From the NCBI GenBank assembly GCA_016288815.1, contig JAEELF010000047.1:1-33149 (forward strand): a DNA stretch of 33,149 nt, written 5' to 3'. Below are positions 16,761 through 25,170 of the stretch, in pieces (position 1 is the stretch's first letter; every line of letters begins with the position of its first letter). Source of the stretch: Ruminococcus sp. (lineage in GTDB: Bacteria > Bacillota > Clostridia > Oscillospirales > Ruminococcaceae). The position numbers were made by a program, and so were the translations under genes. The notes beneath the pieces were generated by a model. The model saw only the letters and a program-made list of their open reading frames with translations, was not told the DNA's origin and searched no databases.

Positions 16761-17303
16761 TCAGTCGCAGAGTATCGCAGCGCGCTGCTTGTCGCTCTCT
16801 GCCTTGGAGACGAGCTTCTCAACGAGCTTCAGTCCGAAGTCAACTGCAACTCCTGCGCCTCTTGCCGTAATGAAGATACCGTCCTCAGCAACGGAAGTAT
16901 CACCGATGTTCGCGCCCTCAAGCTGAGTCTCGAATCCGCTGTAGCAGACTGCTGTCCTGCCTTTGAGAAGTCCCTTGTGTCCGAGAATGGAGGGTGCAGC
17001 ACAGATCGCGCCGATGACCTTGCCGTTCTCTGCACAGTAGTCGATAGCTGCCTGAACGTACTTGGATTTTTCAAGGTTGAGCGTGCCGGGCATACCGCCG
17101 GGGAGGACGATCCCCTCGAGCTCATCAGTAAGCTGAGCCTCCTGCGCGATAGTATCAGCAACTACAGGGAGACCGTGTGAGCCGACTATCACATTGTCGC
17201 CGACGCCGACAGTCACGACCTTTTTGCCGCTCCTGCGGAGAAGATCTATCGGTGCGATAGCCTCGGTCTCTTCAAAGCCGTTTGCGAGAAAAACGTATAT
17301 CAT
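16761..17303 (-). CDS. DJ-1/PfpI family protein
   Basis: A 180-residue class I glutamine-amidotransferase-like protein of the DJ-1/YajL group. YVFLANGFEETEAIAPIDLLRR is the N-terminal signature with the conserved Glu, and the nucleophile elbow Cys is in IGAICAAPSILG. Family members act as redox sensors, chaperone-like proteins or glyoxalase-type enzymes; the exact activity here cannot be assigned. The start has AGGAAGATAAT upstream. It sits in a tight minus-strand run with no gap to the cyclo-ligase gene. Confidence 0.92.
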   Translation of the reverse strand: MIYVFLANGFEETEAIAPIDLLRRSGKKVVTVGVGDNVIVGSHGLPVVADTIAQEAQLTDELEGIVLPGGMPGTLNLEKSKYVQAAIDYCAENGKVIGAICAAPSILGHKGLLKGRTAVCYSGFETQLEGANIGDTSVAEDGIFITARGAGVAVDFGLKLVEKLVSKAESDKQRAAILCD

Positions 17304-17315
17304 ATTATCTTCCTT

Positions 17316-18206
17316 TCACTTGAATGTGACTGTATATTTATCGAGCAGGAACGCGGGACGATAGGAGAGTTTCGCTTTGCGCAGTCCCTCAAGACCCATG
17401 TCCTCCTCGCGGTTGACATATCTGTACTCTGACGCCGCCGAGACAGCGAAGAGGTTGTTGATACCGGCATAGATACCGGGGTGGACAGTGTTCGCCTTTT
17501 CGATGTGGACGCCGAAGGTATCAGAGCATATAGGCTCACCGATAGTAGCAGCCGCTATTTTTCCGTCTATCCATATCGCGGCGCCCGTTAGCCCGAGCTC
17601 GCCAAAGTAGGTAAAATAGGTGTTTATCGCAAACTGCTCCGCGATCATCGAATGGTCTATGCTGCCCTCGCGGCAGTTATAATCCTCTGTGAGGAAGATG
17701 ATGCAGTCGTCAAAGTCGCGCTCGGTCAGCATTCGGAACTCATAGTCGTTCTGTCTGAATCTTGCGAGGTGATTGCGCTTTGCGTGGAACTTCTTACCGG
17801 GGAGGTAGATGAGGTCCTCAGTGAGGTAGACGTAATCGGAGTAGTCTCTGCTGTATTCCGACTCAAACTGTCCCGGGAAGAGCTCCCCGAGCAGGCTGAG
17901 CGTATCATTCGTGACACCGGACACGCGAAGCGGCTTGCCAAGGCTCTCCGTAAAACGCTTCATTTCAGTAAATACCTCAGTATAGTCACCGGTGCCGGAC
18001 GGAAACAGGAACAGCGGGACGCCGTCCTCTGTATCGAACGCGCAGGATATGTAAAAGTCCTTGAAGAAAGCTACCTTTGAACCCGCGAGACGCCTCCACG
18101 CCATGTTGTTGGCGAAGCTGTACTCGCAGCCGCGGAAGTCGGACTCCCGCAGAGCTTTATTTGCCCTTTCTCTGTCTGAAATGTCTATTTCTCTGAATTC
18201 GAGCAT
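17316..18206 (-). CDS. DUF2156 / phosphatidylglycerol lysyltransferase C-terminal-like protein
   Basis: A 296-residue soluble protein with the double-GNAT fold of the LPG synthase C-terminal (DUF2156) family. Seen are MLEFREIDISDRE, CEYSFANNMAWRR, YVYLTEDLIYLPGKKFHAKRN and the C-terminal INREEDMGLEGLRKAK, here YVNREEDMGLEGL. There are no membrane helices, so it is not a full MprF, and its acceptor is unknown. Stand-alone members are common in Clostridia. It lies between thyX and the DJ-1 gene with gaps of about 12 bases and belongs to the same operon. Confidence 0.88.
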   Translation of the reverse strand: MLEFREIDISDRERANKALRESDFRGCEYSFANNMAWRRLAGSKVAFFKDFYISCAFDTEDGVPLFLFPSGTGDYTEVFTEMKRFTESLGKPLRVSGVTNDTLSLLGELFPGQFESEYSRDYSDYVYLTEDLIYLPGKKFHAKRNHLARFRQNDYEFRMLTERDFDDCIIFLTEDYNCREGSIDHSMIAEQFAINTYFTYFGELGLTGAAIWIDGKIAAATIGEPICSDTFGVHIEKANTVHPGIYAGINNLFAVSAASEYRYVNREEDMGLEGLRKAKLSYRPAFLLDKYTVTFK

Positions 18207-18218
18207 ATGCCCTCCGTG

Positions 18219-19013
18219 TCAGGCTTGGGTGCGTGCGGCGGCTCTGAGAGCTTCGTACTTCGCCCTGACCTCATTCATCTTGCCGCAGGTCATCTTGCCC
18301 TCTGGACACTTTCCGGTCACTGCACAGGAGGGTCCGGCGTGGCTGAACAGCTCAGGCGCTACACAAAGACACAGCCTCAGCATTTCGTCAGCAACGGCTC
18401 TGATCTCCCACTGTGCGCGGTTGCAGCAGCGGTGCTGGAAGAAATTGAACAGCGAGCGGACGTTCATCGTTACGACGATCTTGGTCTCACAGGCGTTGGG
18501 GAGAATGAATCTTGCGTCCTCGTTGGCAAGCTTGCGTGCTTTGGAAGCGGCAGTTTTCTCGTCCATACCCTCAGCGATGAAGGCAGCTTTGTGCTTTTCA
18601 GTGAGGATATCAGCTATCTTCTCGTAGCTGTCCGTCAGCTCGGACATCACACGGTCGAATTCGGACTTTGCCTCGGGTATCGCAGCGATAGACGGGGGAG
18701 TGATGAACTCAAAGCCGTTCTCGTTGACGTAGCGCTGGCTCTTCTGGGAGTAGGAGGCTATCCTGTGGCGCACGAGCTGATGTGAGCAGGCACGCGATAT
18801 GCCTTCAATGCCGAAGGTGAAGCTGACGTGCTCCATTACGCTCTCGTGTCCTATCGACGCTATCATATTGATGAAATCACGGGTCTTGTCCTCGGTGAGA
18901 CCGTCCCGGAGCGAGGTTATATCGCTGCTTGAGTAGCAGAGCTTCGCAGCGGTCGCGACGAGTTTTTCCGGGTCAGGAGTATGCGAGAGCAGCTTTACTA
19001 TCATTGAATACAC
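18219..19013 (-). CDS. thyX: FAD-dependent thymidylate synthase ThyX
   Basis: Makes dTMP from dUMP with methylene-THF, FAD and NADPH. It has 264 residues. The ThyX signature is RHRIASYSQKSQRY (R-H-R-x5-S-x2-S-x-R type), with the nucleotide-binding serine. HVSFTFGIEGISRACSHQLVRHR precedes it and LFNFFQHRCCNRAQWEIR follows. The C-terminus has Cys-rich GPSCAVTGKCPEGKMTCG, common in clostridial members. Start ATG has AGGAAGGTG upstream and its own sigma-A promoter. It is the first gene of the minus-strand operon running down to the U32 gene. Confidence 0.95.
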   Translation of the reverse strand: MYSMIVKLLSHTPDPEKLVATAAKLCYSSSDITSLRDGLTEDKTRDFINMIASIGHESVMEHVSFTFGIEGISRACSHQLVRHRIASYSQKSQRYVNENGFEFITPPSIAAIPEAKSEFDRVMSELTDSYEKIADILTEKHKAAFIAEGMDEKTAASKARKLANEDARFILPNACETKIVVTMNVRSLFNFFQHRCCNRAQWEIRAVADEMLRLCLCVAPELFSHAGPSCAVTGKCPEGKMTCGKMNEVRAKYEALRAAARTQA

Positions 19014-19039
19014 CTTCCTACATTAATACATATATTCTA

Positions 19040-19068
19040 ATTTTACCATTTTTGAGGTTCAAAGTCAA
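19040..19068 (-). promoter_or_regulatory. Sigma-A promoter of the thyX operon
   Basis: On the minus strand: TTGACT (19063-19068), a 17-base spacer and TAAAAT (19040-19045), with TGG before the -10. It lies 27 bases upstream of the thyX start. Confidence 0.75.
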
Positions 19069-19149
19069 GGATAACCGCAAAATATTCGCACCGAAAATGA
19101 TTTAACCGGAAAACTGCGCGAAAACACAAAAAAATTTTTGCATTTACTA

Positions 19150-19178
19150 TGGACATTTCAGAAAAAATATAGTATAAT
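19150..19178 (+). promoter_or_regulatory. Sigma-A promoter of the Thr-rich lipoprotein gene
   Basis: TGGACA (19150-19155), a 17-base spacer and TATAAT (19173-19178). It faces away from the thyX promoter. The intervening AT-rich 80 bases hold no other clear signal. Confidence 0.75.
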
Positions 19179-19219
19179 GATTAGGTATTTGGAATTTTTC
19201 ATATTTCGGAGGCATATAA

Positions 19220-20449
19220 ATGAAAAAATTAACTAAATTTGCAGCAGCCCTTACTGCTGTTTCGCTCGCAGCTACTTCGACCGGTTGTACTCCCACTCTC
19301 GGCAAGGGTACGCAGACTGCGCTCACAATAGACGGCCGTGACGTAAGAGCTGGAATTTTTGTTTATTACACCGTTCAGGCATACAACGAGGCTGTTTCTA
19401 ATGTCAGCAGCAGCGGTACGACATCTCCTACGGCTGCTGATGTCAAGAAGGCAAATATCGATGGTCTTGACGCTACAGACTGGATACAGAACAGAGCAAC
19501 TGAGTACTGCCGCGACTTCATTGCCGTTGAGGAGGAGTTCGAGAAGCTCGATATCCAGTTCACTGACGAGGATCTCGCGAACTTCGATGAGATCGTTGAC
19601 TATTACCTCGAGCAGTCTGTTTACGCTGACAACGGTGTCGGGAAGGAGTCCCTCAGCGCTATACTGATGAACTCACTCAAGCTCGAGAAGATGTTCGACT
19701 ATTACTACGGCCCCGGCGGCGAAAAGGGTATGTCCGACGAGGAGCTCCGCTCGTACTACGAGGAGAACAACGCCCGCGTGAAGTACATAGTTATGAGCTA
19801 CAATGACGCAGACGGCAATCCGCTCAGCGACGCTGAGAAGAAGGAGGTCCGCGACCTCGCAGATTCGTATGCCGAGCAGATCAATGCGGTTTCCGGCAAT
19901 ATGGATAAGATGTACAAGATGGACGAGCTCAGCAAGGAGTACGACGAGTACGCTGCAACTCAGACCACTACGGTCTCCGGCGAGACGACCACTACAACTA
20001 CGACTACTACCACTACTTCCTCGGACGAGTCCTCGACCGAGACTACAACTACTGATCCCTACGCGAATGAGGCTATTGTCCAGAAGTACACTACAACCAC
20101 TGTTGATGCAAGCACTGTGGATCCCACTACTACGACGACCGAAACCGCCGAGGGCGAGGTGGACTACATAAACTACAACGATTTCGTTTTCAATGAACTC
20201 CAGCTCAACAAGGCTGTAGTTTATGAGTACGACGATGAGACCCTCGTTGTCATTATCAAGGAGGACATCAAGGAGCGTATGACCGAGGACGACCTCTGGT
20301 CGGAGGACAATGTTTCCTCGCTCGTTGAGGATCTTTATTATCAGGAGTATTCGGATTACCTCGATGAGCTTGCAAAGAGCCTTTCAGTCGAGAAGAACTC
20401 CCGTGCTTACAGGAAGTTCAATCCGTTCAAGCTCAAAATGAGTTCGTAA
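19220..20449 (+). CDS. Thr-rich, SurA/PrsA-like lipoprotein
   Basis: A 409-residue exported lipoprotein. The N-terminus is basic and hydrophobic and ends in a lipobox-like STGC at about residue 23. The next 190 residues are helical and acidic (WIQNRATEYCRDFIAVEEEFEKL ... MSDEELRSYYEENNARVKYIVMSY) and resemble the SurA/PrsA N-terminal chaperone region leading into a foldase-type domain. A Thr-rich stretch (residues about 251-295, including 11 consecutive Thr) is inserted where a compact parvulin domain might be expected. The helical C-terminus (YYQEYSDYLDELAKSL) returns to a chaperone-like pattern. GGAGG lies 7 bases before the ATG. I infer a role in folding of secreted proteins; catalytic PPIase residues are not recognisable. 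Confidence 0.75.
   Translation: MKKLTKFAAALTAVSLAATSTGCTPTLGKGTQTALTIDGRDVRAGIFVYYTVQAYNEAVSNVSSSGTTSPTAADVKKANIDGLDATDWIQNRATEYCRDFIAVEEEFEKLDIQFTDEDLANFDEIVDYYLEQSVYADNGVGKESLSAILMNSLKLEKMFDYYYGPGGEKGMSDEELRSYYEENNARVKYIVMSYNDADGNPLSDAEKKEVRDLADSYAEQINAVSGNMDKMYKMDELSKEYDEYAATQTTTVSGETTTTTTTTTTTSSDESSTETTTTDPYANEAIVQKYTTTTVDASTVDPTTTTTETAEGEVDYINYNDFVFNELQLNKAVVYEYDDETLVVIIKEDIKERMTEDDLWSEDNVSSLVEDLYYQEYSDYLDELAKSLSVEKNSRAYRKFNPFKLKMSS
19985..20017 (+). repeat. ACN codon repeat encoding 11 consecutive threonines
   Basis: Eleven successive Thr codons (ACG, ACC, ACT, ACA mixed), with further Thr runs at 20045 and 20090-20140. Mixed codon use argues for selection at the protein level rather than recent slippage of an exact triplet repeat. 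Confidence 0.9.
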
Positions 20450-20472
20450 ACATTACAATCTCACCTATACAG

Positions 20473-20517
20473 AACAAGTCCGGGAACGAATTGATCGTCC
20501 CCGGACTTGTTTTATTT
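20473..20517. terminator. Bidirectional terminator between the lipoprotein and dnaC-like genes
   Basis: AACAAGTCCGGG (20473-20484) pairs perfectly with CCCGGACTTGTT (20500-20511) around a 15-base loop, followed by TTTATTTTT. It lies between convergent genes. Confidence 0.9.
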
Positions 20518-21471
20518 TTCTCTGATCTTTTGCAGCCGGACGTCCTCACCGGTGAATTCAAGGCATTTGTAGGTCGAGATTATGCGCGATACCACGCGCT
20601 CGTCATATCGGCGGCTGATACCTTTGAAATCGAGATTCGTGCTGATAATGGTCGGCTTGCCTGAGTTCAGGCGCGTGTTGATGATGTTGTACACAGTCGA
20701 ATTGTAAAAAGCGGTCTCGTACTCAGTGCCGAGGTCGTCGAGAATAAGCAGGTCGCAGTCCATTATTCGGTCAATAGCATCTGAGCTGTGCTCGCGGCTG
20801 AAGTGCTCACGCTCGATGCTGCGCAGTATATTAATGACCGAATCGTATATCACACTGTAACCCTTTGCGAGGACGACGTTCGCTATCGCGAAGGAGAGGT
20901 GTGTCTTGCCGAGTCCTGTCCTTCCGAACATGAATATGCTCTCTGAACCGGGAGTGAACTCATCGGCGTACTTGCGGCAGAATTCGAGCTTTTTCTGCAT
21001 TTTTTCGAGGTCCCCGCCCTGATAGTACCTGAGACTGAACGAATCGAACGTTGAGGCACTTAGGAGGGCATTCTGCTCGAGCTCACTCGAGGCTATCTTG
21101 CCGTAGAGCTCTCGGAAGCAGTCGCAGTAGCGCTCGCCGTTATAGCCCGTATCGCAGCAGACAGGGCAGGTGTAGTGGAGGTCGAGGTAGTCCTCGGGGT
21201 AGCCGTTCGACCTGAGCAGCATACGGGTCATAGCCTGTGCTTCGAGGTTGTTGCGCTTGAGCTGCTCTATCTTGACAGCGGCTTCCTCCTTTGAGTTACC
21301 TGCGATTATGCTTATGAGCTCGCGGCTCGTGTTGTAGAGAGCGTCGTTTATCTCCCGAATCTGCGGGAGCTTTTCGTTTATCTCGCGAATGCGGGCTTCG
21401 TTGTCAGAGTATGCTTTGTTCCGCCTGTTTTTAATTATTTCCTGAACCTTTTCGAGCGTGTCGATGTCCAT
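20512..21471 (-). CDS. DnaC/DnaI-like replicative helicase loader ATPase
   Basis: A 319-residue AAA+ protein of the DnaC/IstB group. The N-terminal 90 residues are helical and likely coiled. A zinc-binding cluster YTCPVCCDTGYNGERYCDC follows at about residues 98-116. The ATPase has Walker A GRTGLGKTH and Walker B DLLILDDLGTEY, then the sensor-like TIISTNLDF and the arginine-rich RRYDERVVSRI. This is the architecture of clostridial helicase loaders, which place DnaB-type helicase at origins. A GGAGG ribosome-binding site precedes the ATG. It lies 11 bases after the DnaD-domain gene, which supports a joint role in replication initiation. Confidence 0.9.
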   Translation of the reverse strand: MDIDTLEKVQEIIKNRRNKAYSDNEARIREINEKLPQIREINDALYNTSRELISIIAGNSKEEAAVKIEQLKRNNLEAQAMTRMLLRSNGYPEDYLDLHYTCPVCCDTGYNGERYCDCFRELYGKIASSELEQNALLSASTFDSFSLRYYQGGDLEKMQKKLEFCRKYADEFTPGSESIFMFGRTGLGKTHLSFAIANVVLAKGYSVIYDSVINILRSIEREHFSREHSSDAIDRIMDCDLLILDDLGTEYETAFYNSTVYNIINTRLNSGKPTIISTNLDFKGISRRYDERVVSRIISTYKCLEFTGEDVRLQKIREK

Positions 21472-21482
21472 ATTCTCCTCCG

Positions 21483-22463
21483 TTAAAACTTATCTATCAC
21501 TACGTTGTATTTGTCGATGTCTGACGGCACACCGCCGGACTTGTCCGGCTTTTTCTTACTCTTGTAGTCTGATTCCGCATTTTTAACTTCCTTGACGGAC
21601 TTAAGACCGCTGTCCCGCCATGAAGTCAATACCTTGTCTATGTATGGAAAGGAGAGCTTTCCTGTGTTTTCATAAGCTTTTTCGTAGGCGTACACGACAA
21701 GGTCGGCAGAAAAGCCATCTTTTTCCCACTTATCTATGAATTCTGCCTGCTTGGTGGTCGGTCGGCGCTCCATCTCGAAGAGCTTCATTATCTTTACTGT
21801 ATAGTCGTGAGATCTGGTTAGGCGCTGGACCTCCTTCTGCGCCTCGGATAGCGTGTCGATGCCCTTGTCAGACCAGTCTGCGCCGACCCGCTCTATATAG
21901 CGGCAGTCAGTTTTTTCTATCTGCGCGCAGTAGGTGAGGAGGGTGATGATGACCTCCTTCTTCATGCCGAAGTACTCATACAGCTGTATCAGCGTGTTCT
22001 GCATGGAGTGGTTGAGCGTCCCGAGGGTAGATTCTGAAATGCGGAAAAGTTCGGAAATATCCTTTGAATCCCTCATCATACTCGCGATCTCCGAGGGCTG
22101 GAGCTGAACTCGCCTCGGCTCCGGAGCAGGTACGCTCCCCCTTACGGGCGGCGTTGACATAGCTGCGCTCTGCTGTGGCATTTGCAGCAACGGAGCTACG
22201 GGAGCAAGGCTCTCCGCGTTTATCTCCGTGGAGGTGAGGACGTTCGCCTGCTGCCAGAACAGGACTGCCTCGGCGGCTTCCTGTTCAGTTACGCCTGTGT
22301 TCAGGGCGATGTCATGCTCTGTCACGGTCTTTCCGGAGCTGCGGAGAAGGTACAGCAACACCTTTATCTGCCCGCCTGTTGCGAGCTTGAGAAAATTATC
22401 CGCGACTATACACGGTACACCAAACATAGCTCCCCATATGCCGCTATTGACTGTAAGCTCCAT
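21483..22463 (-). CDS. DnaD domain replication initiation protein
   Basis: A 326-residue protein with an N-terminal winged-helix-like region (about residues 1-90), a Pro/Ala-rich linker and a C-terminal DnaB_2/DnaD domain (about 205-285). The latter includes KLFEMERRPTTKQAEFIDKWEKDGFSADLVVYAYEKA and SFPYIDKVLTSWRDSGLKS, matching the YxxxIxxxW signature. It likely remodels DNA at origins and recruits the loader encoded next to it. The start at 22463 is chosen because GGAGGTG precedes that ATG. An upstream in-frame ATG would place the first codons inside the promoter. Confidence 0.9.
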   Translation of the reverse strand: MELTVNSGIWGAMFGVPCIVADNFLKLATGGQIKVLLYLLRSSGKTVTEHDIALNTGVTEQEAAEAVLFWQQANVLTSTEINAESLAPVAPLLQMPQQSAAMSTPPVRGSVPAPEPRRVQLQPSEIASMMRDSKDISELFRISESTLGTLNHSMQNTLIQLYEYFGMKKEVIITLLTYCAQIEKTDCRYIERVGADWSDKGIDTLSEAQKEVQRLTRSHDYTVKIMKLFEMERRPTTKQAEFIDKWEKDGFSADLVVYAYEKAYENTGKLSFPYIDKVLTSWRDSGLKSVKEVKNAESDYKSKKKPDKSGGVPSDIDKYNVVIDKF

Positions 22464-22496
22464 TTCTACACCTCCGGATTTTTCAATGCAAGTTAC

Positions 22497-22525
22497 ATTA
22501 TAGCACAAATCTTCAACTAAAGCAA
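22497..22525 (-). promoter_or_regulatory. Sigma-A promoter of the dnaD-dnaC-like operon
   Basis: On the minus strand: TTGCTT (22520-22525), a 17-base spacer and TATAAT (22497-22502) with TGC in front (extended -10). Confidence 0.75.
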
Positions 22526-22549
22526 CCGAGCATGAATAATATTTCTCTT

Positions 22550-22993
22550 TTACTTTTTACCGGCAAGGATATCCCACGCTGTTTCGTACTTTTTCCGCAG
22601 TCTTTCGGCTTCGGCTGCGCTGACTGTTCCGACGGTTGCAAGACGGGTCCGGTCGGAATTGTGGGCAATGTCCGCGAGCTTCACTGCTTTCGCTATCGGA
22701 TCGTCTTCGATGTTACGCAGGTATTCGACGTAATCAACGCCCTCCTCATGAGTCAGGACTTTCACAGCTTCAGTGACCTCGGGCGGGAATTCAGCTTCGA
22801 GCATGGAGATAGTAACGTCAGTGTCCTCGACGACGTCATGGAGGAGTGCCGCACAGGTCGAGTACTCATCGGTCATCTGCTCCGCGACGTGGAACGGGTG
22901 GAAAATGTAGGGGACGCCAGCCTTGTCGGTCTGCCCATGGTGGGCGGCGTAGGCGAGCTTCATCGCCTTAATTGTGAGCTCTGTGTAGATCAT
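22550..22993 (-). CDS. Small HD-domain hydrolase, (p)ppGpp hydrolase-like
   Basis: A 147-residue protein that is essentially one HD domain. HPFHVAEQM supplies the first His, ALLHDVVEDTDV the HD and ED motifs, and VKLADIAHN the distal Asp. This is the pattern of RelA/SpoT hydrolase domains and of small alarmone hydrolases (MESH1-like). No synthetase domain is present. The start at 22993 is set by AGGAAGTG upstream. The substrate is inferred from family only. It lies just downstream of the sigK C-terminal half in the same direction, so read-through is possible. Confidence 0.85.
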   Translation of the reverse strand: MIYTELTIKAMKLAYAAHHGQTDKAGVPYIFHPFHVAEQMTDEYSTCAALLHDVVEDTDVTISMLEAEFPPEVTEAVKVLTHEEGVDYVEYLRNIEDDPIAKAVKLADIAHNSDRTRLATVGTVSAAEAERLRKKYETAWDILAGKK

Positions 22994-23044
22994 ATCATCA
23001 CTTCCTGTGATAATGATACCACATTTTCTGCCTTTCCGCAACCC

Positions 23045-23398
23045 TCAGAACGGCTCACTCTCAAATCTTTTACGCAGCTTTTCCACTGCCTTTTTCTCTA
23101 TCCGCGAGACGTAAGAACGCGATATCCCGAGCTTCTGAGCAGTCTCAATCTGGGTGTGAGGGCTTCTGCCGTACAGACCGTAGCGCCAGATGATTATATC
23201 GAGCTCGCGGCTGTCGAGACACTCCCCGAGGAAGGCATAAAGCTGACGTGACCTTATCATCAGGTCTACCTGCTCGTGAATGTCCACGCCGTCGTCGATG
23301 AGATCCATGAGCGTGAGCGCATTGCCGTCCTTGTCAGTCTCGACGGGCTCGTTGATGTAGATGTCACCCGAGGACTTCTTCGCGGCGCGGAAGCTCAT
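23045..23398 (-). CDS. sigK: SigK C-terminal half (sigma regions 3-4), separated by the element
   Basis: A 117-codon open frame encoding the C-terminal part of the mother-cell sporulation sigma factor. It starts at MSFRAAKKSS and contains region 3 (DIYINEPVETDKDGNALTL) and the region 4 helix-turn-helix HTQIETAQKLGISRSYVSRIEKKAVEKL. Upstream of the ATG the same frame reads N-E-I-L-M back to the attachment core at 23409, completing the conserved ENEILM motif when joined to the distant N-terminal half. The ATG overlaps the stop of the recombinase gene (TAATG), so some separate translation is possible in the integrated state. The frame is undamaged, which suggests it is still under selection. Confidence 0.92.
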   Translation of the reverse strand: MSFRAAKKSSGDIYINEPVETDKDGNALTLMDLIDDGVDIHEQVDLMIRSRQLYAFLGECLDSRELDIIIWRYGLYGRSPHTQIETAQKLGISRSYVSRIEKKAVEKLRKRFESEPF

Positions 23399-25113
23399 TA
23401 GTATCTCGTTTGCAACCCTATCTCAGCGGCTCCTGAAATTTCGTCAGTTGAAAGGTCAATTTCGGAGTCCTCAGAACCAAAGAAGTAAACGTGAACTTTC
23501 TGACCCTCCCAAACAATTTTATGAATGATACTGCGGAGAGCATTTCTTTTCTGTTCAACAGTCATTTCGTCAATGTAATCGGCTGTATTTGAGAGCATTT
23601 CAGCAAGTATCTCGAAATCTTCTTCCGATGAGTTCGTATTATTGGCAAGGTCAAGATATTCCTGTATCTGATTTTCAATGGCTTTGATTTTACTGTCAAT
23701 TTCATTGATTTGGTTTAAAATATAGCTTGTAGCTGCTGAATCCTGAGACTGTGCAAGTGATTCAACAAGATTTTGTATCTGCTTTTCGTATTTGGTTTTG
23801 GACTTCCTTAATTCCTTTAATGTTTCCTGATAGGATTCGCTGTTGTAGTCCATATTTCTGAGACCACGTTTCAAATGTTTCATAAAATCAGACGGATCTG
23901 CTGCGATTTTCTTTACTTCTTCACAAACAAGTCGGTCAAGCTCATTACCATTCGGACGCTTCATATCGCATTTCTGACTTTTACTCTTTTCTTTGAGTTC
24001 ACAAAGATAATCGTAAATCAACTCGCCGTCTTTGTTTCTTCTCTGAGTGAGCTTAGGACGCATAAAACTTCCGCAATGTCCACAGAAAAGAAGTCCTGAA
24101 AGCAGTGCAACATTGCTTCTTGGCTTGCGATACGATTTGGATTTGTTCTGATTAAGGAGCTTTTGTACCTCTACCCAATCTGCTCCTTTTATCATTCCAT
24201 TGTGCTTTCCTACCGAAATTATCCAATCGCTGATATCATTTATAACGTTTGCTCTGCCAGTCTGTTGATTGGTCTTGTTATATGCCATCATTCCGTGAAT
24301 ACCGTCAAACTGCTCTTTATTGGAGTAAATTTCGGTATCAGCGGCAGTAAAATAATTCCATGCCTGCTCGTCAGCTATCAGGTAAACTGGATTCTGCAAG
24401 ATGTTTTTGAGTGCAAAACGAGTAAACGGCTTTCCCTGCTTTGTGAGAATGTCATGCTGAATCATGTATGTTTCGGTCTGAGTGAGTGACTTATATTCAA
24501 GGAATTTCGAGTAGATAAGCTTTACTAACCTCGCTTCTTCATCAACAATTTCAAGCATACGAGCTTTACGCTTTCGTCCGTCAACTGTAACGCTTCCAAC
24601 TGTTTCTGCACTTCTGTAACCTGTTGGAGTATTACCTCCGAGCCAGCGTCCGTCTCTTGCGAGGTAGAGCATATTGTCACGTATTCGTTCTGCAATAGTT
24701 TCACGTTCAAGTTGAGCGAATACCATAGTCATTGAGAGCATAGCACGACCAGTTGAGGTATGAGTTTCGTAGTTATCGTTGATAGAAACAAAATCAACAT
24801 TGTGGAGCTTCAATTCCTCAGTGAGCTTGATAAAGTCAGCAATACTTCGGCTTATTCTGTCGAGCTTGTAGCAAACTATCCTGCAAATATTGTTCTGCCT
24901 GCACTCTTTGAGCATTTTCTGAAATTGCGGTCTATTGGTGTTACCTCCTGAGTAACCTTCGTCCTCGTAGACGATTATATCCTCGTCCTTGACGTTAGGA
25001 AATTTAGCTTTTAGGTAAGCTCTGCACATTTCAATCTGGCTTTCAATGCTTTCTCCTTTTCCTGTGAATTTTGATTTTCTTGAATATATCGCTGTTTTAC
25101 GTAAATCAATCAT
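23398..25113 (-). CDS. Large serine recombinase of the skin-like element (SpoIVCA-like)
   Basis: A 571-residue recombinase expected to excise the element and rebuild sigK. The N-terminal resolvase domain has IYSRKSKFTGKGESIESQ with nucleophile Ser14, then DEGYSGGNTNRPQF, YKLDRISRS and AQLERETIAERIRDN. A recombinase domain (PTGYR ... ALKNILQNPVY) follows. The zinc ribbon is LFCGHCGSFMRP ... YLCELKEKSKSQKCDMK, and a long coiled coil (about 425-500) leads to the usual RSIIHKIVWEGQKVHVYFFGSE end. The start at 25113 has AAGGAGGTC six bases upstream. The final T-R-Y-stop is encoded by sigK DNA past the crossover, and TAA overlaps the ATG of the sigK C-terminal half. Confidence 0.94.
   Translation of the reverse strand: MIDLRKTAIYSRKSKFTGKGESIESQIEMCRAYLKAKFPNVKDEDIIVYEDEGYSGGNTNRPQFQKMLKECRQNNICRIVCYKLDRISRSIADFIKLTEELKLHNVDFVSINDNYETHTSTGRAMLSMTMVFAQLERETIAERIRDNMLYLARDGRWLGGNTPTGYRSAETVGSVTVDGRKRKARMLEIVDEEARLVKLIYSKFLEYKSLTQTETYMIQHDILTKQGKPFTRFALKNILQNPVYLIADEQAWNYFTAADTEIYSNKEQFDGIHGMMAYNKTNQQTGRANVINDISDWIISVGKHNGMIKGADWVEVQKLLNQNKSKSYRKPRSNVALLSGLLFCGHCGSFMRPKLTQRRNKDGELIYDYLCELKEKSKSQKCDMKRPNGNELDRLVCEEVKKIAADPSDFMKHLKRGLRNMDYNSESYQETLKELRKSKTKYEKQIQNLVESLAQSQDSAATSYILNQINEIDSKIKAIENQIQEYLDLANNTNSSEEDFEILAEMLSNTADYIDEMTVEQKRNALRSIIHKIVWEGQKVHVYFFGSEDSEIDLSTDEISGAAEIGLQTRY
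23409..23433 (-). other. Left attachment site: crossover core plus element-side arm
   Basis: Core AA at 23409-23410. The element arm at 23412-23433 reads, on the minus strand, GGAGCCG-CTG-AGATA-GGG-TTGC towards the core. It matches the reverse complement of the other arm (28918-28939) at 16 of 22 positions. The last three codons and stop of the recombinase lie on the chromosomal side of this core. Confidence 0.8.
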
Positions 25114-25170
25114 GTTGACCTCCTTGAATAATTGAGCCTTTTGTATCACGTTACGGCTTTTCCTAAGACT

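Noticed and set aside
19985..20140. Short repeated ACN units that might suggest a CRISPR or tandem repeat array
   Set aside because: They are mixed Thr codons inside one open frame, with no spacers or constant repeat.
23398..25113. Recombinase as a transposon-type resolvase or phage integrase of a larger prophage
   Set aside because: The element has no transposase ends, structural phage genes or terminase, and the boundaries fall precisely in sigK codons with paired att arms.
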